Shown here: piece after piece, positions 24,471 through 34,019 of the stretch
How the letters are laid out: every line of letters starts with the position of its first letter
Numbering within the stretch: position 1 is the first letter of the stretch
NCBI RefSeq assembly: GCF_001894865.1
Contig: NZ_BCXA01000015.1
Location: 34,795 to 98,794 of the forward strand
Source: Rhodococcus maanshanensis NBRC 100610
GTDB taxonomy: Bacteria; Actinomycetota; Actinomycetes; Mycobacteriales; Mycobacteriaceae
DNA: 64,000 bases
Reading direction: 5' to 3'
Notes under the pieces: generated by a model
Database searches by the model: none
Told to the model about the DNA's origin: nothing
Seen by the model: the letters and a program-made list of their open reading frames with translations, nothing else
Made by a program: the position numbers and the translations under genes

Positions 24471-25970
24471 TCAACCGCCGCCGGCCGGTCCCATCCGTCG
24501 TCGCTGCCTGGCGTTTGCCATGCTGACAGCGGCACGCGCCAGACGCGGGGCGCGGCGAGCGACCTGGAGTACGGCGCGGTCGATCGGGGTGAGCCCTCGC
24601 GCTTCCTGGCGAACAGCAATAGGACTGTGGTCGCCGTCGGCGAGCGCATACAGGGCCCAGCGGCCAGGAACGCCCTTGAGGTCACGCTCACCACGATCCT
24701 CGAACACCAGTCCCGATCCGACGACCAGATCCCGAACCGTCCTCGACACGAGCACCTCACCCGGGCCGGCGGCGGCACCTACGCGGGCACCGATGTGCAC
24801 CGTCATCCCGGCCAGGTCCGTGCCGATGTGTTCGATCTCCCCTGTGTGTACACCGGCGCGAACCGCGATGCCCAGTTCCGCCGCGGACACGCAGATCGCC
24901 TGTGCGCAGCGGACCGCGGAACTCGGGCCGTCGAAGACGCTGAAGGTGCCGTCTCCCATGAGGCTGACGACCCGACCGCCCGAGTTCGCAACCTCCAGTC
25001 GGACCTGTCGCTCGTGCGCGGCCAGGAGTTCCCGGTAGCTCACGTCCCCGAGCCCGGACAACAACTCGGTCGAGCCCACGATGTCGGTGAAGACGACCGA
25101 GCCGAGAAACCGGTCGACGTCGGCGGGATGGCTGGCTCCGGTGACCATCTCCTCAAACTGGTCGAAGATGGGTATCGAGCCCTCGCCGATCGAGGCGCCC
25201 GGCCGCGTCGGCGGCAGCAGGTGAAAGCTCGCACCGGGTATGAGCTCGGCGACGTACCTCACGGCTCCCTCGGAGGCCGCATTGGCCGGGTTGCAGAGCA
25301 CCCTGGTGGGCGCCTGGACCGAACGCAGCACCTCGCTGAGGTCGAGCCGCAACGCCCAGTCGAGAAAGGCGCTGGCGGCCGCCGGGGTGGCGGCGCAGCG
25401 TTCGATCATCGCCATCAGCCGCCGGTTGTGCGGCGACATCAGCGCCGGATCCCACATCTCCAGCGTCTGGCCGGTGCCCCAGTTGCGATACGCCTCCAGG
25501 TAACCGGCCACGAAGTGCTCGGCCTCGGCGGCCTCCCACCCGTGTAACTCTGCTGCGCCGCACAGCGGCCCCTGGGCGACGGGGTTGACGAGCACCAGCC
25601 CCGCGACGCGCGCGGGGGAACGTGCCGCGAGCAGGGCCAGCGGGCCGCAGGTGGTGACATACCCGATCAGCGTCGCCCGCCGCATGCCCGCCGCATCCAT
25701 CACGGCGGCGATGTCGTCGGCCTGCTGCTCCACGGTCGGGACGTGGTCGACCTGATCCGAGAGCCCGAAACCCCTGCGCTGTACGTAAACGGTTCGCGCA
25801 TAGGCGGCGACTCGCTCGAGGAGCGCGAGGATGTGGGGATCTGTCCACATCAGATCGAGATGCATCCCGATTTCGAGGAACGCCACGACGTTGTGCGGCG
25901 CGCCATCGACGACCTGGTAGGCCAGCGCGTGACCGTCACGATCGAGATACCGGACCCCCGGCGGCTCCAT
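24471..25970 (-). CDS. Alpha/beta hydrolase - class III nucleotidyl cyclase fusion, degenerate active sites
   Basis: 499 residues. Residues 1-280 are an alpha/beta hydrolase domain (VVAFLEIGMHLDLMW, VYVQRRGFGLSDQV), but the nucleophile elbow reads LIGYVTTCGPLALL with no Ser at the GxSxG position. Residues 290-455 are a class III cyclase domain with metal Asp residues in VVFTDIVGSTELL and LMGDGTFSVFDGP and Arg in VHIGARVGAAAG. The usual substrate-recognition Lys before GDG is Ser (VVSLMGDG). The architecture matches mycobacterial Rv1900c/LipJ. Nine base pairs separate it from the upstream Lrp gene. It may be a sensor or low-activity enzyme. Confidence 0.85.
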   Translation of the reverse strand: MEPPGVRYLDRDGHALAYQVVDGAPHNVVAFLEIGMHLDLMWTDPHILALLERVAAYARTVYVQRRGFGLSDQVDHVPTVEQQADDIAAVMDAAGMRRATLIGYVTTCGPLALLAARSPARVAGLVLVNPVAQGPLCGAAELHGWEAAEAEHFVAGYLEAYRNWGTGQTLEMWDPALMSPHNRRLMAMIERCAATPAAASAFLDWALRLDLSEVLRSVQAPTRVLCNPANAASEGAVRYVAELIPGASFHLLPPTRPGASIGEGSIPIFDQFEEMVTGASHPADVDRFLGSVVFTDIVGSTELLSGLGDVSYRELLAAHERQVRLEVANSGGRVVSLMGDGTFSVFDGPSSAVRCAQAICVSAAELGIAVRAGVHTGEIEHIGTDLAGMTVHIGARVGAAAGPGEVLVSRTVRDLVVGSGLVFEDRGERDLKGVPGRWALYALADGDHSPIAVRQEARGLTPIDRAVLQVARRAPRLARAAVSMANARQRRRMGPAGGG

Positions 25971-25979
25971 TCGAACAGT

Positions 25980-26522
25980 CTAGGACTCTTCGCGGCCGCG
26001 GGAACCCTCGTCGCCCTCACCCCGGTAGGACGCGGCCGACCGCCCGTGACCCGCCTCGCGGGTGATGTGATCGACCAGCGGCTGAGTCCGGTACTTCACC
26101 GGCGTCGTCAGCGCGAGCGTGGTCGTGGTGTGCGCGACGCCGTCGAGACCGAGGACGCTCTCGAGCACGTGCAGCAACTCCTCGTGCGAGGGCGCCGCGA
26201 TGCGGATCAGCAGGTCTTCCCGGCCGGTCGTGGTGTGCACCTCCAGCACCTCGGGGACCCCGCGCAGGTCCTCGATGACGTCGTTGATGCGGCCCTGCTC
26301 CAGCTCGGCACCGACAAAGGCCTGCACCGGCAGCCCGAGGGTGGGCAGGTCTACCTCCGGGCGATACCCGGTGACCACCCCGGTCTCCTCCAGGCGCCGC
26401 ATCCGGGAGGCGATGGTGTTCCTGGCGACGCCAAGTCGGGCGGCCAACTCCATCACCCCGGCGCGCGGATCCTCGGTGAGCAGTTTGAGCAGCGAGGCGT
26501 CGAGCCGATCGATGCTGATCAC
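25980..26522 (-). CDS. Lrp/AsnC-family regulator
   Basis: 180 residues with an AsnC helix-turn-helix (ASLLKLLTEDPRAGVMELAA, RLGVARNTIASRMRRLEETG) and a C-terminal RAM ligand-binding domain (VEVHTTTGREDLLIRIAAPS). GTG at 26522 gives VISIDRLDASLL, the standard Lrp opening, with GAGG eight bases upstream; longer starts at 26564 or 26630 lack this support. A charged tail of about 30 residues extends past the usual 150. It is divergent from the indolepyruvate oxidoreductase gene, so control of amino-acid or 2-oxo-acid catabolism is likely. Confidence 0.82.
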   Translation of the reverse strand: MISIDRLDASLLKLLTEDPRAGVMELAARLGVARNTIASRMRRLEETGVVTGYRPEVDLPTLGLPVQAFVGAELEQGRINDVIEDLRGVPEVLEVHTTTGREDLLIRIAAPSHEELLHVLESVLGLDGVAHTTTTLALTTPVKYRTQPLVDHITREAGHGRSAASYRGEGDEGSRGREES

Positions 26523-26684
26523 AATGTCGACCTCATTCCAGTGTCGTGGGTCACAACTGATCATATCCGTCAGCTCATTCAGTGGGTGTTGACGGTCCCG
26601 CCACCTGGGCAAATCATTGCTACACCCCATGCCCGATTAATGCGCGCAACGTGACCCGATGCGGCAAAGGAACGGTGGACCGCG

Positions 26685-29600
26685 ATGACTGAACTGGCCG
26701 ATCGTCCCGTCACCCCGACGGCGACGCTGCCCGCCCCGTACGACCTCGACGACCGCTACCGGTCCGGGTCGGGCCCGGTGCTGCTGACCGGCGTCCAGGC
26801 GATCGCGCGCCAGCTCGTCGAGCAGCACGTGCACGACATCCGCGCGGGCCGACGGGTCGCGACCTTCGTCTCCGGCTACCAGGGCAGCCCGCTCGGCGGC
26901 GTCGACAAGATGCTGCACGGGATGCCGCAGGTGCTCGCCGAGCACGACATCACCTTCGTGCCCGGCTTCAACGAGGAGCTCGCCGCCACCGCCGTCTGGG
27001 GCAGCCAGGCGGACCTGCCCGCCGGGCAGGCGACGCACGACGGCGTCATCGGTGTCTGGTACGGCAAGGGCCCCGGAGTCGATCGCGCCACCGATGCTCT
27101 GCGGCACGCGAACATGTACGGGGTGAATCCCAAGGGCGGGGTGCTGCTACTGGTCGGCGACGACCCCGCCTCCAAGTCCTCCACTGTCCCCGCGGTCAGC
27201 GAGCGGTCCCTCGCGGCGCTGGGGATCCCGGTGTTGTTCCCGCGCAACGCCGAAGAGATGATCACGATGGGCATGCACGGCGTCGCGCTGTCGCGCGCCT
27301 CCGGCTGTCTGGTCGCGCTGAAGGTCGTCGCGGATGTCGCCGACGGTGCCTGGACGGTCGACGGCAGGGTGTCGAACATCGACATCACCGTCCCCGAGAT
27401 CGAATGGGAGGGTAAACCGTTCGTCTACAAGCAGCGCCCGATGGCGGTGCCGACGGACAGCGTCATCGCCGAGGCCGACCTGTACGGGCCCCGCTGGGAG
27501 GTGGTGCGCGCCTATGGCGCCGCGAACGATCTCGATGTGATCGAGGTCGACCCCACCGGCGCGACGATCGGCTTCGCGGCCACCGGCACCACCTTCGACT
27601 CCCTGCGCCAGGGCCTGCTCGACCTCGGCGTCGACGAGGCCGCGCTGCACGCCGCCGGGATCCGGCTACTGCGCATCGGCATGCCAACCCCGCTCGGCCC
27701 GCACAAGGTCAGGGAGTTCGCCGCCGGCCTCGAGCAGCTGATCGTGGTCGAGGACAAGACCGCCTTCATCGAGACGCAGATCCGCGAGATCCTCTACGGC
27801 AGCGAGCACACCCCGCAGATCCTCGGCAAGCGCGACGCCGCTGGGCGGCCGCTGATGCCCGTCGACGGTGAGCTGACCGCGGGCCGGCTGCTCGGCCCGC
27901 TGCGTCGGGTACTCAAGAACCGCGTCGAGCTGAAGAAGGCTCTGCCCCCGCAGCTCTCGCTCGAGGTGCTCTCGGCCACCCGTACCCCGTACTTCTGCAG
28001 CGGGTGCCCGCACAACCGCTCCACGGCACTGCCCGAGGGTTCGATCGGCGGCGGCGGCATCGGCTGCCACACCATGGTCACCATCTCCAATCGCGAGGAC
28101 AGCGCCGTCACAGGGCTGACCCAGATGGGCGGCGAGGGCAGCCAGTGGATCGGCCAGGCCCCGTTCACCGACGTCAAGCACCTGTTCCAGAACGTCGGTG
28201 ACGGCACCTTCTTCCACTCCGGCCAGCTCGCCGTGCAGGCCTGCGTCGCGGCGGGCGTGAACATCACCTACAAGCTGCTCTACAACGACGTCGTCGCCAT
28301 GACCGGAGCCCAGGACGCCGAGGGTGCGCTGTCCGTCGCGAAGCTCACCCACAAGCTCACCACCGAGGGCGTCAAGCGGATCATCATCTGTGCCGACGAT
28401 CCCAAGCGGCACAACAAGAGACAGCTCGCCAAGGGCACCAAGCTGTGGCACCGCGACCGCCTCGACGAGGCGCAGAAGGAGCTGCGCGAGGTCGAGGGCG
28501 TCACCGTGCTGATCTACGACCAGCACTGCGCCGCCGACGCCCGCCGCCAGCGCAAGCGCGGCACCCTGCCGACCCGCAACACCCGCGTGATCATCAACGA
28601 GGCCGTCTGCGAGGGTTGCGGCGACTGCGGCACCAAGAGCAACTGCCTGTCGGTGCAGCCGGTGGACACCGAGTTCGGCCGCAAGACCCGGATCGACCAG
28701 ACCTCGTGCAACACCGACTACACCTGTCTGGACGGCGACTGCCCGTCGTTCGTCACGGTCGAGGTGGTGCCGGGTAAGAAGAAATCCGCCCGGGCCGAGC
28801 GCCCCGTGCCGCCGCTCGCGGCCGAACCGGATCTCGGCGAGCTGACCTCGACGCAGAACGTCTTCCTCGCGGGCATCGGCGGCACCGGCATCGTCACGGT
28901 CAACCAGGTGCTCGCCACCGCCGCGCTGCGCGCCGGCTACGAGGTCGAGTCCCTTGACCAGATCGGCCTCAGCCAGAAGGCCGGACCGGTGGTCTCGCAC
29001 CTACGCTTCTCCCCTGGCGCGCTGGAGCCGTCGAACCGGCTGACGCCGGGCAGCGCCGACTGCATCGTCGCCTTCGACCTGCTCACCGCCACCGACAACA
29101 AGAACCTGGGCTACGGCAATGCGGCCGCCACCGTCGCGGTCGCCTCGACCAGCCAGACCCCCACCGGCGACATGGTCTACGACAAGTCCGTCCGGTACCC
29201 GGACGAGCAGGGGCTGCTCGACCGCCTCGGCTCGGCATCGAAGTCGCTCACCGCATTCGACGCGCTCGCCGCCGCGCAGGAGTTGTTCGGCAACACCGCC
29301 GCCGCGAACTTCCTGCTGATCGGCGCGGCCTTCCAGAGCGGTGGTCTGAGGCTGCCCGCCGAGGCCATCGAGGAGGCCATCGGCATCAACGGCATCGCGG
29401 TCGCCGCGAACATCGACGCCTTCCGCTGGGGTCGGATCGCCCTCGCCGATCCGGATGCGTTCGCCGCGGTCACCTCGCGGGTCACGCGCACCCCCGCCGT
29501 CGCACCGGCGCACCTGCTCGCCGACAGCACCTTCGACGGTGAGGTCCGCAGGCTGGTGGAGCTCCGCGCCGGCGAGCTGGTCGAGTTCCAGAACGCGAAG

Positions 29601-30152
29601 GTCGCGCGCCGGTACATCGACGCCGTGCAGTCCATCTGGACCGCGGAGCGCGCGGTCACCGACCGGATGGAGTTCAGCGAGGCCGTGGCCCGCGGGCTGT
29701 TCAAGTTCACCGCGTACAAGGACGAGTACGAGGTCGCGCGGATGCTGGTCGATCCCGCCTTCCTCGAGGACGTCGCGTCCCAGGTCCCCGGTGGCGAGAA
29801 CCTCACCTACAAGCTGCACCCGCCCGCACTGCGGGCACTGGGCCGCAAGAAGAAGATCGGCCTCCGACCGAAGTCACATGTGGCACTGAAGATGCTGGCC
29901 AAGGGCAAGGTGCTCCGCGGGACCAAGCTCGACCCGTTCGGCTACGCCCATGTCCGCAAGGTCGAGCGCGAACTGCTGGCGCACTACACCGCGACGGTGC
30001 TGCGACTGGCGGACGAACTGGACTCGGGCAACTACGACAACGCCACCGAGATCGCCGCGCTGCCCGACGTCGTCCGCGGCTACGAGGAAGTCAAGCTCGG
30101 CAACGTCGAGCTCTACTGGGAGCGGCTGCGCGAGCTGGGGATCGAGCGGTAA
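26685..30152 (+). CDS. Fused indolepyruvate/2-oxoacid ferredoxin oxidoreductase (1155 aa)
   Basis: Single-chain oxidoreductase combining IorA and IorB. The N-terminal pyrimidine-binding domain has VSGYQGSPLGGVDKM. The TPP domain contains the CxxC site YFCSGCPHNRSTALPEGS and the GDGTFFHSGQLA Mg/TPP loop. A ferredoxin-like insert has VCEGCGDCGTKSNC, plus another Cys-rich stretch (SCNTDYTCLDGDC). The C-terminal IorB gamma domain starts FLAGIGGTGIVTVNQVLATA. It decarboxylates aryl- or branched-chain 2-oxo acids to acyl-CoA with ferredoxin as acceptor. Fused proteins of about 1150 residues are usual in actinobacteria. It is monocistronic with a strong terminator and faces an Lrp regulator. Confidence 0.9.
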   Translation: MTELADRPVTPTATLPAPYDLDDRYRSGSGPVLLTGVQAIARQLVEQHVHDIRAGRRVATFVSGYQGSPLGGVDKMLHGMPQVLAEHDITFVPGFNEELAATAVWGSQADLPAGQATHDGVIGVWYGKGPGVDRATDALRHANMYGVNPKGGVLLLVGDDPASKSSTVPAVSERSLAALGIPVLFPRNAEEMITMGMHGVALSRASGCLVALKVVADVADGAWTVDGRVSNIDITVPEIEWEGKPFVYKQRPMAVPTDSVIAEADLYGPRWEVVRAYGAANDLDVIEVDPTGATIGFAATGTTFDSLRQGLLDLGVDEAALHAAGIRLLRIGMPTPLGPHKVREFAAGLEQLIVVEDKTAFIETQIREILYGSEHTPQILGKRDAAGRPLMPVDGELTAGRLLGPLRRVLKNRVELKKALPPQLSLEVLSATRTPYFCSGCPHNRSTALPEGSIGGGGIGCHTMVTISNREDSAVTGLTQMGGEGSQWIGQAPFTDVKHLFQNVGDGTFFHSGQLAVQACVAAGVNITYKLLYNDVVAMTGAQDAEGALSVAKLTHKLTTEGVKRIIICADDPKRHNKRQLAKGTKLWHRDRLDEAQKELREVEGVTVLIYDQHCAADARRQRKRGTLPTRNTRVIINEAVCEGCGDCGTKSNCLSVQPVDTEFGRKTRIDQTSCNTDYTCLDGDCPSFVTVEVVPGKKKSARAERPVPPLAAEPDLGELTSTQNVFLAGIGGTGIVTVNQVLATAALRAGYEVESLDQIGLSQKAGPVVSHLRFSPGALEPSNRLTPGSADCIVAFDLLTATDNKNLGYGNAAATVAVASTSQTPTGDMVYDKSVRYPDEQGLLDRLGSASKSLTAFDALAAAQELFGNTAAANFLLIGAAFQSGGLRLPAEAIEEAIGINGIAVAANIDAFRWGRIALADPDAFAAVTSRVTRTPAVAPAHLLADSTFDGEVRRLVELRAGELVEFQNAKVARRYIDAVQSIWTAERAVTDRMEFSEAVARGLFKFTAYKDEYEVARMLVDPAFLEDVASQVPGGENLTYKLHPPALRALGRKKKIGLRPKSHVALKMLAKGKVLRGTKLDPFGYAHVRKVERELLAHYTATVLRLADELDSGNYDNATEIAALPDVVRGYEEVKLGNVELYWERLRELGIER

Positions 30153-30173
30153 CAACGGAGTTCCGCTCCCGCG

Positions 30174-30220
30174 GAGGGCATCCGGTGGTCGTCTTCCCCG
30201 ACCGACCACCGGATGCCCTC
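30174..30220 (+). terminator. Strong hairpin terminator
   Basis: GAGGGCATCCGGTGGTCG (30174-30191) pairs perfectly over 18 bp with 30203-30220, loop 11 bases, followed by a pyrimidine run. It lies 21 bp after the oxidoreductase stop and 22 bp before the stop of the convergent thioesterase remnant, so it can serve both. Confidence 0.85.
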
Positions 30221-30242
30221 TCTCGCTCTCGGCGGCGCGAGT

Positions 30243-30667
30243 TCAGGACGGGATCGCCAGCAGTGTGGTCCCGGTTGCGACAAGCTTGCTGACCCCGTCG
30301 CGCACGGCACAGAGCTCCGCCGTGGTGAACACCTGCCGCTTGCCCGCCTTCACCACCGCAGCCCGCGCGACGAACTCGTCGCCGACGGCCGGGGAGAGGA
30401 AGTTCACCGAACACTGCGCGGCGAGCACCTGCCCGACCACTGTGGCCGCCGCGAAACCGCAAGCCGTGTCGATCATCCCGGCCACCACCGCGGCGTGGAG
30501 GAATCCGGAGTACTGCCCAGCTCCGCTCGCCATGGCAGCCGGAGCTCGGCCGTGCCGTCGCCTGCCGCGCTCACCACGAACCCCGCCCAGCGATTGAACG
30601 GGGCGGTCTCGTTGACGCCGCGGATCAGCGTCAACGAGTCGCTCACTTCGGGGTCACCGTCAGCCAT
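30243..30667 (-). pseudogene. PaaI-type hot-dog thioesterase, broken by a 1-base frameshift
   Basis: The N-terminal half (MADGDPEVSDSLTLIRGVNE ... AELRLPWRAELG) and the C-terminal half (QYSGFLHAAVVAGMIDTACG ... FLSPAVGDEFVARAAVVKAG) are in different frames and overlap. Joining them at the short G-run read on the minus strand (CCC at 30516-30518 on the plus strand) restores a continuous PaaI/YiiD-like hot-dog protein with the HAAVVAGMIDTACG motif. One missing G (GGGG to GGG) explains the break. It is last in the minus-strand operon, 18 bp after the MDR gene. A sequencing error is possible. Confidence 0.75.
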
Positions 30668-30685
30668 CGGTCGCTGCCTTCCGTC

Positions 30686-31669
30686 TCAGGGCTGGAACAC
30701 GATCCGTCCCACGGTGGTGCCGTCGCCGAGCCTGCCGATGCCGTCGGCCACCTCGGCGAGCGAGAGCCGCTCGCTGATCAGCGGCTTGATCGCCCCCTCG
30801 TCGGCGAGCCGGGTCAGCTCGACGTGGCAGTCGTCGATGGCCTGCTGGTTGTACGCCTTGTACAGGCCCCAGTGCAGCCCGATGATCGAGTAGTTCTTGA
30901 TCAGTGCGTGGTTGAGGGCCGGCTGCGGAATGGTGCCACCCGCGAACCCGATCACGATGATCCGGCCCTCGAAGGCGATGCACTTGGTCGACTTCGTGTA
31001 GGCGTCGCCGCCGACCGGATCGAACACCACGTCTGCGCCGCGGCCGCCGGTGAAGTCCTTGACCACGGACACGATGTCCTCGGTGTGCCGGTCGATCACG
31101 AGGTCCGCGCCGAGCCTGCGGCAGTACTCGGCCTTCTCGGGCCCTCCGACCACCCCGATCACCGTGGCTCCCGCGGCCTTGCCCAGCTGCACGGCCGCGC
31201 TCCCCACCCCGCCCGCGGCGGCGTGGACGAGCAGGGTCTCGCCCGGCTGCAGCTGGGTGCGGCGGTGCAGCGCGAACCAGCCCGTCTGGTAGCCGATGCT
31301 CAGCGCGGACGCCTCGGCGTCGTCAAGGGAGGCGGGCGCGGGGAAGGTGTTCGCCTCCTCCATCACCGCCAGCTCCGCGAATCCGCCACCGGGCAGGCTC
31401 GGGTTGCCGATCACCCGGTCCCCGACCGTAAACGCGGTGACACCGTCGCCGACCGCGACCACCTCACCACACAGCTCGACGCCGGGGGTGAAGGGCAGCG
31501 GCGGCTTGATCTGGTACTCGCCACGACACAGCAGCACGTCGGGGAAGTTCGCGGGCGCCGCCAGCACCCGGACCATGAGCTGGCCCGGGCCGGGCGTGAG
31601 GTCGGCGATCTCCTCGAGCCTCAGTACGTCGCGGGGTTCGCCGAGTTCGTTGACGCGCCAAGCCTTCAT
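30686..31669 (-). CDS. NADPH:quinone oxidoreductase-like zinc-free MDR
   Basis: 327-residue medium-chain dehydrogenase/reductase of the quinone oxidoreductase group. The N-terminal GroES-like domain (NFPDVLLCRGEYQIKPPLPF, PGVELCGEVVAVGDGV) lacks zinc ligands. The Rossmann motif is LLVHAAAGGVGSAAVQLGKA, and DVVFDPVGGDAYTKS and VGRIVFQP are typical. NADPH is the probable cofactor. It is fourth in a minus-strand operon, after the FadE36-like gene with a 48-bp gap, and precedes the thioesterase pseudogene. It probably reduces an enone or enoyl-CoA. Confidence 0.85.
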   Translation of the reverse strand: MKAWRVNELGEPRDVLRLEEIADLTPGPGQLMVRVLAAPANFPDVLLCRGEYQIKPPLPFTPGVELCGEVVAVGDGVTAFTVGDRVIGNPSLPGGGFAELAVMEEANTFPAPASLDDAEASALSIGYQTGWFALHRRTQLQPGETLLVHAAAGGVGSAAVQLGKAAGATVIGVVGGPEKAEYCRRLGADLVIDRHTEDIVSVVKDFTGGRGADVVFDPVGGDAYTKSTKCIAFEGRIIVIGFAGGTIPQPALNHALIKNYSIIGLHWGLYKAYNQQAIDDCHVELTRLADEGAIKPLISERLSLAEVADGIGRLGDGTTVGRIVFQP

Positions 31670-31717
31670 GATGCCTCTCCTGACAACTACGTCGATTGGG
31701 TGATGGATGGGAGTCGA

Positions 31718-32755
31718 TCAGATCCCGGCGTCCGCCGCGACCTCGCGGGCCCTGCGGACGAGCGCGTCGATCTGTTCGACGGTGGGCGTGCCCGCGGCCG
31801 CCCTGTTCTGCGGGTTCTCCATAGCCCGGCGCCTGACGCCCTCCGCGATGACCGCGATCTTCCACAGACCCAGCACGTGCCAGAACTTCAACGCCGCGGC
31901 GTCCCGTCCGGTCTCGTCGAGATAGATCTCGGCGAGCTCCGCACGGGTGGGGAAGCCCGCCAGCGTCGACGCCGGGAAGTCGCCGATCGCGTGCTCGCCC
32001 GGCTCCGGCCAGTAGGCGAGCATGCTGCCCATGTCGGCCAGCGGGTCACCGAGCGTGGACAGTTCCCAGTCCAGCGCCCCGATCACGTCGCCGGTCTCGC
32101 GCGAGACGATCACGTTGCGCAGGTGGAAGTCTCCGTGCACCAGTGCGACCTCGCGCTGCTCCGGGACCGCCCCGGCCAGCCGCCTGGTGAGGTCGTCGAG
32201 CTCGGGCAGTTCGCGGGTCTTGGACACCTCCCACTGACCGGACCACCGCTTGAGCTGACGCTGGCCGTACGGCTTGTGGCTGGCGAGGTCGGTCAGGCCG
32301 GTCGCCTCGAGGTCCACGGCGTGGATCTTGGCCAGGGCCCGCGGCAGCGAGACCCCGATGGCCCTGCGCCGCTGCGGGGCAATCGATTCCACGATCGGCA
32401 TGGTGTCGACGACCTGGCCGTCGAGGAACTCCATCAACACCAGCGGCACCTCGGACACCGACGGGTCCTGTGCGACCCCGAAGATCCGGGGCACGGGCAC
32501 CTCGGTCTCGGCGAGCGCGGCCATGATCCGCGCCTCGCGTGCCACGTCGTGCGCCGAGGCGAGCAGGTGCCCCAACGGCGGGCGTCGCAGAACCCACCTG
32601 CGCTCCTCCGCATCCCGGACCAGGAAGGTCAGGTTCGACTGGCCCAGCCCGATCCGGTCGAAGCTCAGCGGGGCGGTGAACTCCACGCCCAGCGAGCCGA
32701 ACCACCGCGTGACCGCGGCCGGGTCGAGACCGACGATCTCCCCCACCTCAGGCAC
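31718..32755 (-). CDS. Aminoglycoside-phosphotransferase-fold protein, FadE36/ACAD10-N-terminal-like
   Basis: About 345 residues with an APH-type kinase fold: [20 protein letters not shown] (G-loop-like), [31 protein letters not shown] hinge, catalytic [16 protein letters not shown] and metal-binding [16 protein letters not shown]. This is the family mis-named FadE36 in mycobacteria and fused to ACADs in animals (ACAD10/11), where it phosphorylates 4-hydroxyacyl-CoAs. It overlaps the upstream ACAD gene by 8 bp, mirroring that fusion. GTG at 32755 is taken as the start; GTG at 32746 is possible. Confidence 0.83.
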   Translation of the reverse strand: MPEVGEIVGLDPAAVTRWFGSLGVEFTAPLSFDRIGLGQSNLTFLVRDAEERRWVLRRPPLGHLLASAHDVAREARIMAALAETEVPVPRIFGVAQDPSVSEVPLVLMEFLDGQVVDTMPIVESIAPQRRRAIGVSLPRALAKIHAVDLEATGLTDLASHKPYGQRQLKRWSGQWEVSKTRELPELDDLTRRLAGAVPEQREVALVHGDFHLRNVIVSRETGDVIGALDWELSTLGDPLADMGSMLAYWPEPGEHAIGDFPASTLAGFPTRAELAEIYLDETGRDAAALKFWHVLGLWKIAVIAEGVRRRAMENPQNRAAAGTPTVEQIDALVRRAREVAADAGI

Positions 32756-33974
32756 CGGTGGGCCGGTGGGCCCGGTACTTGCGCAGTTCCTGCTTCGCGA
32801 TGGCCCGCTTGTGTACCTCGTCGGGCCCGTCAGCAAGGCGCAGGGTCCGCAGGTGCGCGTACGCCATCGCCAGCGGGAAGTCATCGGTGACGCCCGCCCC
32901 GCCGTGCACCTGGATGGCGCGGTCGACGATCTTCAGGGCCATCTGCGGGGCGGCCACCTTGATCGCGGCTATCTCGGTGCGCGCCTCCTTGTTGCCCACC
33001 GTGTCCATCAGATACGCGGCCTTGAGCGTGAGCAGGCGGTTCATCTCGATCTCGATGCGCGCCTCGGCGATCCAGTCCTGGATATTGGAACGATCGGCGA
33101 TCGGGCGACCGAACGTCACCCGGGACTGCGCGCGCGTACACATCAGTTCCAACGCACGCTCGGCCATACCGATCGCCCGCATGCAGTGATGGATGCGGCC
33201 GGGGCCGAGGCGGGCCTGGCTGATCGCGAAGCCCTCGCCCTCGCCCTTGAGCACGTCCCCCCGCGGAACCCGCACGTTCTCGAAGGTGATCTCCGCGTGG
33301 CCCTCGCGGTCGTGGTAGCCGAAGACCGGCAGATTGCGCACGACGGTGACACCAGGCGCATCGATCGGCACCACGAGCATCGACTGCTGGCGATGGATCT
33401 CGGCCGAGGGATCGGTCTTGCCCATCACGATCAGAACCCGGCAGTTCTGGTGCATTGCGTTGGAGGCGAACCACTTACGGCCGTTCAGGATGAACTCGTC
33501 GCCGTCACGCTCCATCCGCATCTCGACGTTGGTGGCGTCGGAGCTGGCGACCTCGGGCTCGGTCATCGCGAAGGCGGACCGAATCTTCCCGTCGAGCAGT
33601 GGCTTCAGGTACTTCTCGCGGTGCTCGTCGGTACCGAAGATCTCGAAGACCTCCATGTTGCCGGTGTCGGGCGCGTTGCAGTTGCACGCTTCGGAGGCGA
33701 GGTGACTGCGCCCCATGATCTCGGCCAGCGGCGCGTACTCCAGGTTGGAAAGGCCCGCCCCGGTTCCTGGATGCGGATGAAAGAGGTTCCACAGTCCCCG
33801 CTTTCGCGCCTCGACTTTGAGTTCCTCGATGATCTGTGGTTGGAAGTGGGGGTTTCCCGCGGCCCGCATCTGCTCCTCGTAGACGGCTTCCGCCGGGTAG
33901 ACGTGCGAGTCCATGAACTCGAGCAGGTCGGTCCGGATCTTCTCGGCGCGGTCCGAGACATCGAACAGGGACAT
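32748..33974 (-). CDS. Acyl-CoA dehydrogenase, ACAD10/11-like
   Basis: 408 residues: [20 protein letters not shown] in the middle domain, [40 protein letters not shown] and [20 protein letters not shown] near the C-terminus. [20 protein letters not shown] and [20 protein letters not shown] are typical of the ACAD10/11 clade, which works with an APH-type kinase to dispose of 4-hydroxyacyl-CoA. The downstream kinase-like gene overlaps by 8 bp. Together they suggest catabolism of hydroxylated fatty acids or lactones. ATG at 33974 begins [13 protein letters not shown] with AGGAG upstream. Confidence 0.87.
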   Translation of the reverse strand: MSLFDVSDRAEKIRTDLLEFMDSHVYPAEAVYEEQMRAAGNPHFQPQIIEELKVEARKRGLWNLFHPHPGTGAGLSNLEYAPLAEIMGRSHLASEACNCNAPDTGNMEVFEIFGTDEHREKYLKPLLDGKIRSAFAMTEPEVASSDATNVEMRMERDGDEFILNGRKWFASNAMHQNCRVLIVMGKTDPSAEIHRQQSMLVVPIDAPGVTVVRNLPVFGYHDREGHAEITFENVRVPRGDVLKGEGEGFAISQARLGPGRIHHCMRAIGMAERALELMCTRAQSRVTFGRPIADRSNIQDWIAEARIEIEMNRLLTLKAAYLMDTVGNKEARTEIAAIKVAAPQMALKIVDRAIQVHGGAGVTDDFPLAMAYAHLRTLRLADGPDEVHKRAIAKQELRKYRAHRPTGA

Positions 33975-34019
33975 GTGAACTCCTGACAGGTGGAGAGGGA
34001 GGAATCGTGGGAGGGCGGA

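Noticed and set aside
30174..30220. Membership of this hairpin in the 40-bp palindrome family
   Set aside because: Its stem sequence (GAGGGCATCCGG...) lacks the GTGCGCG/CGCGCAC ends and has a different span; it is an ordinary terminator.
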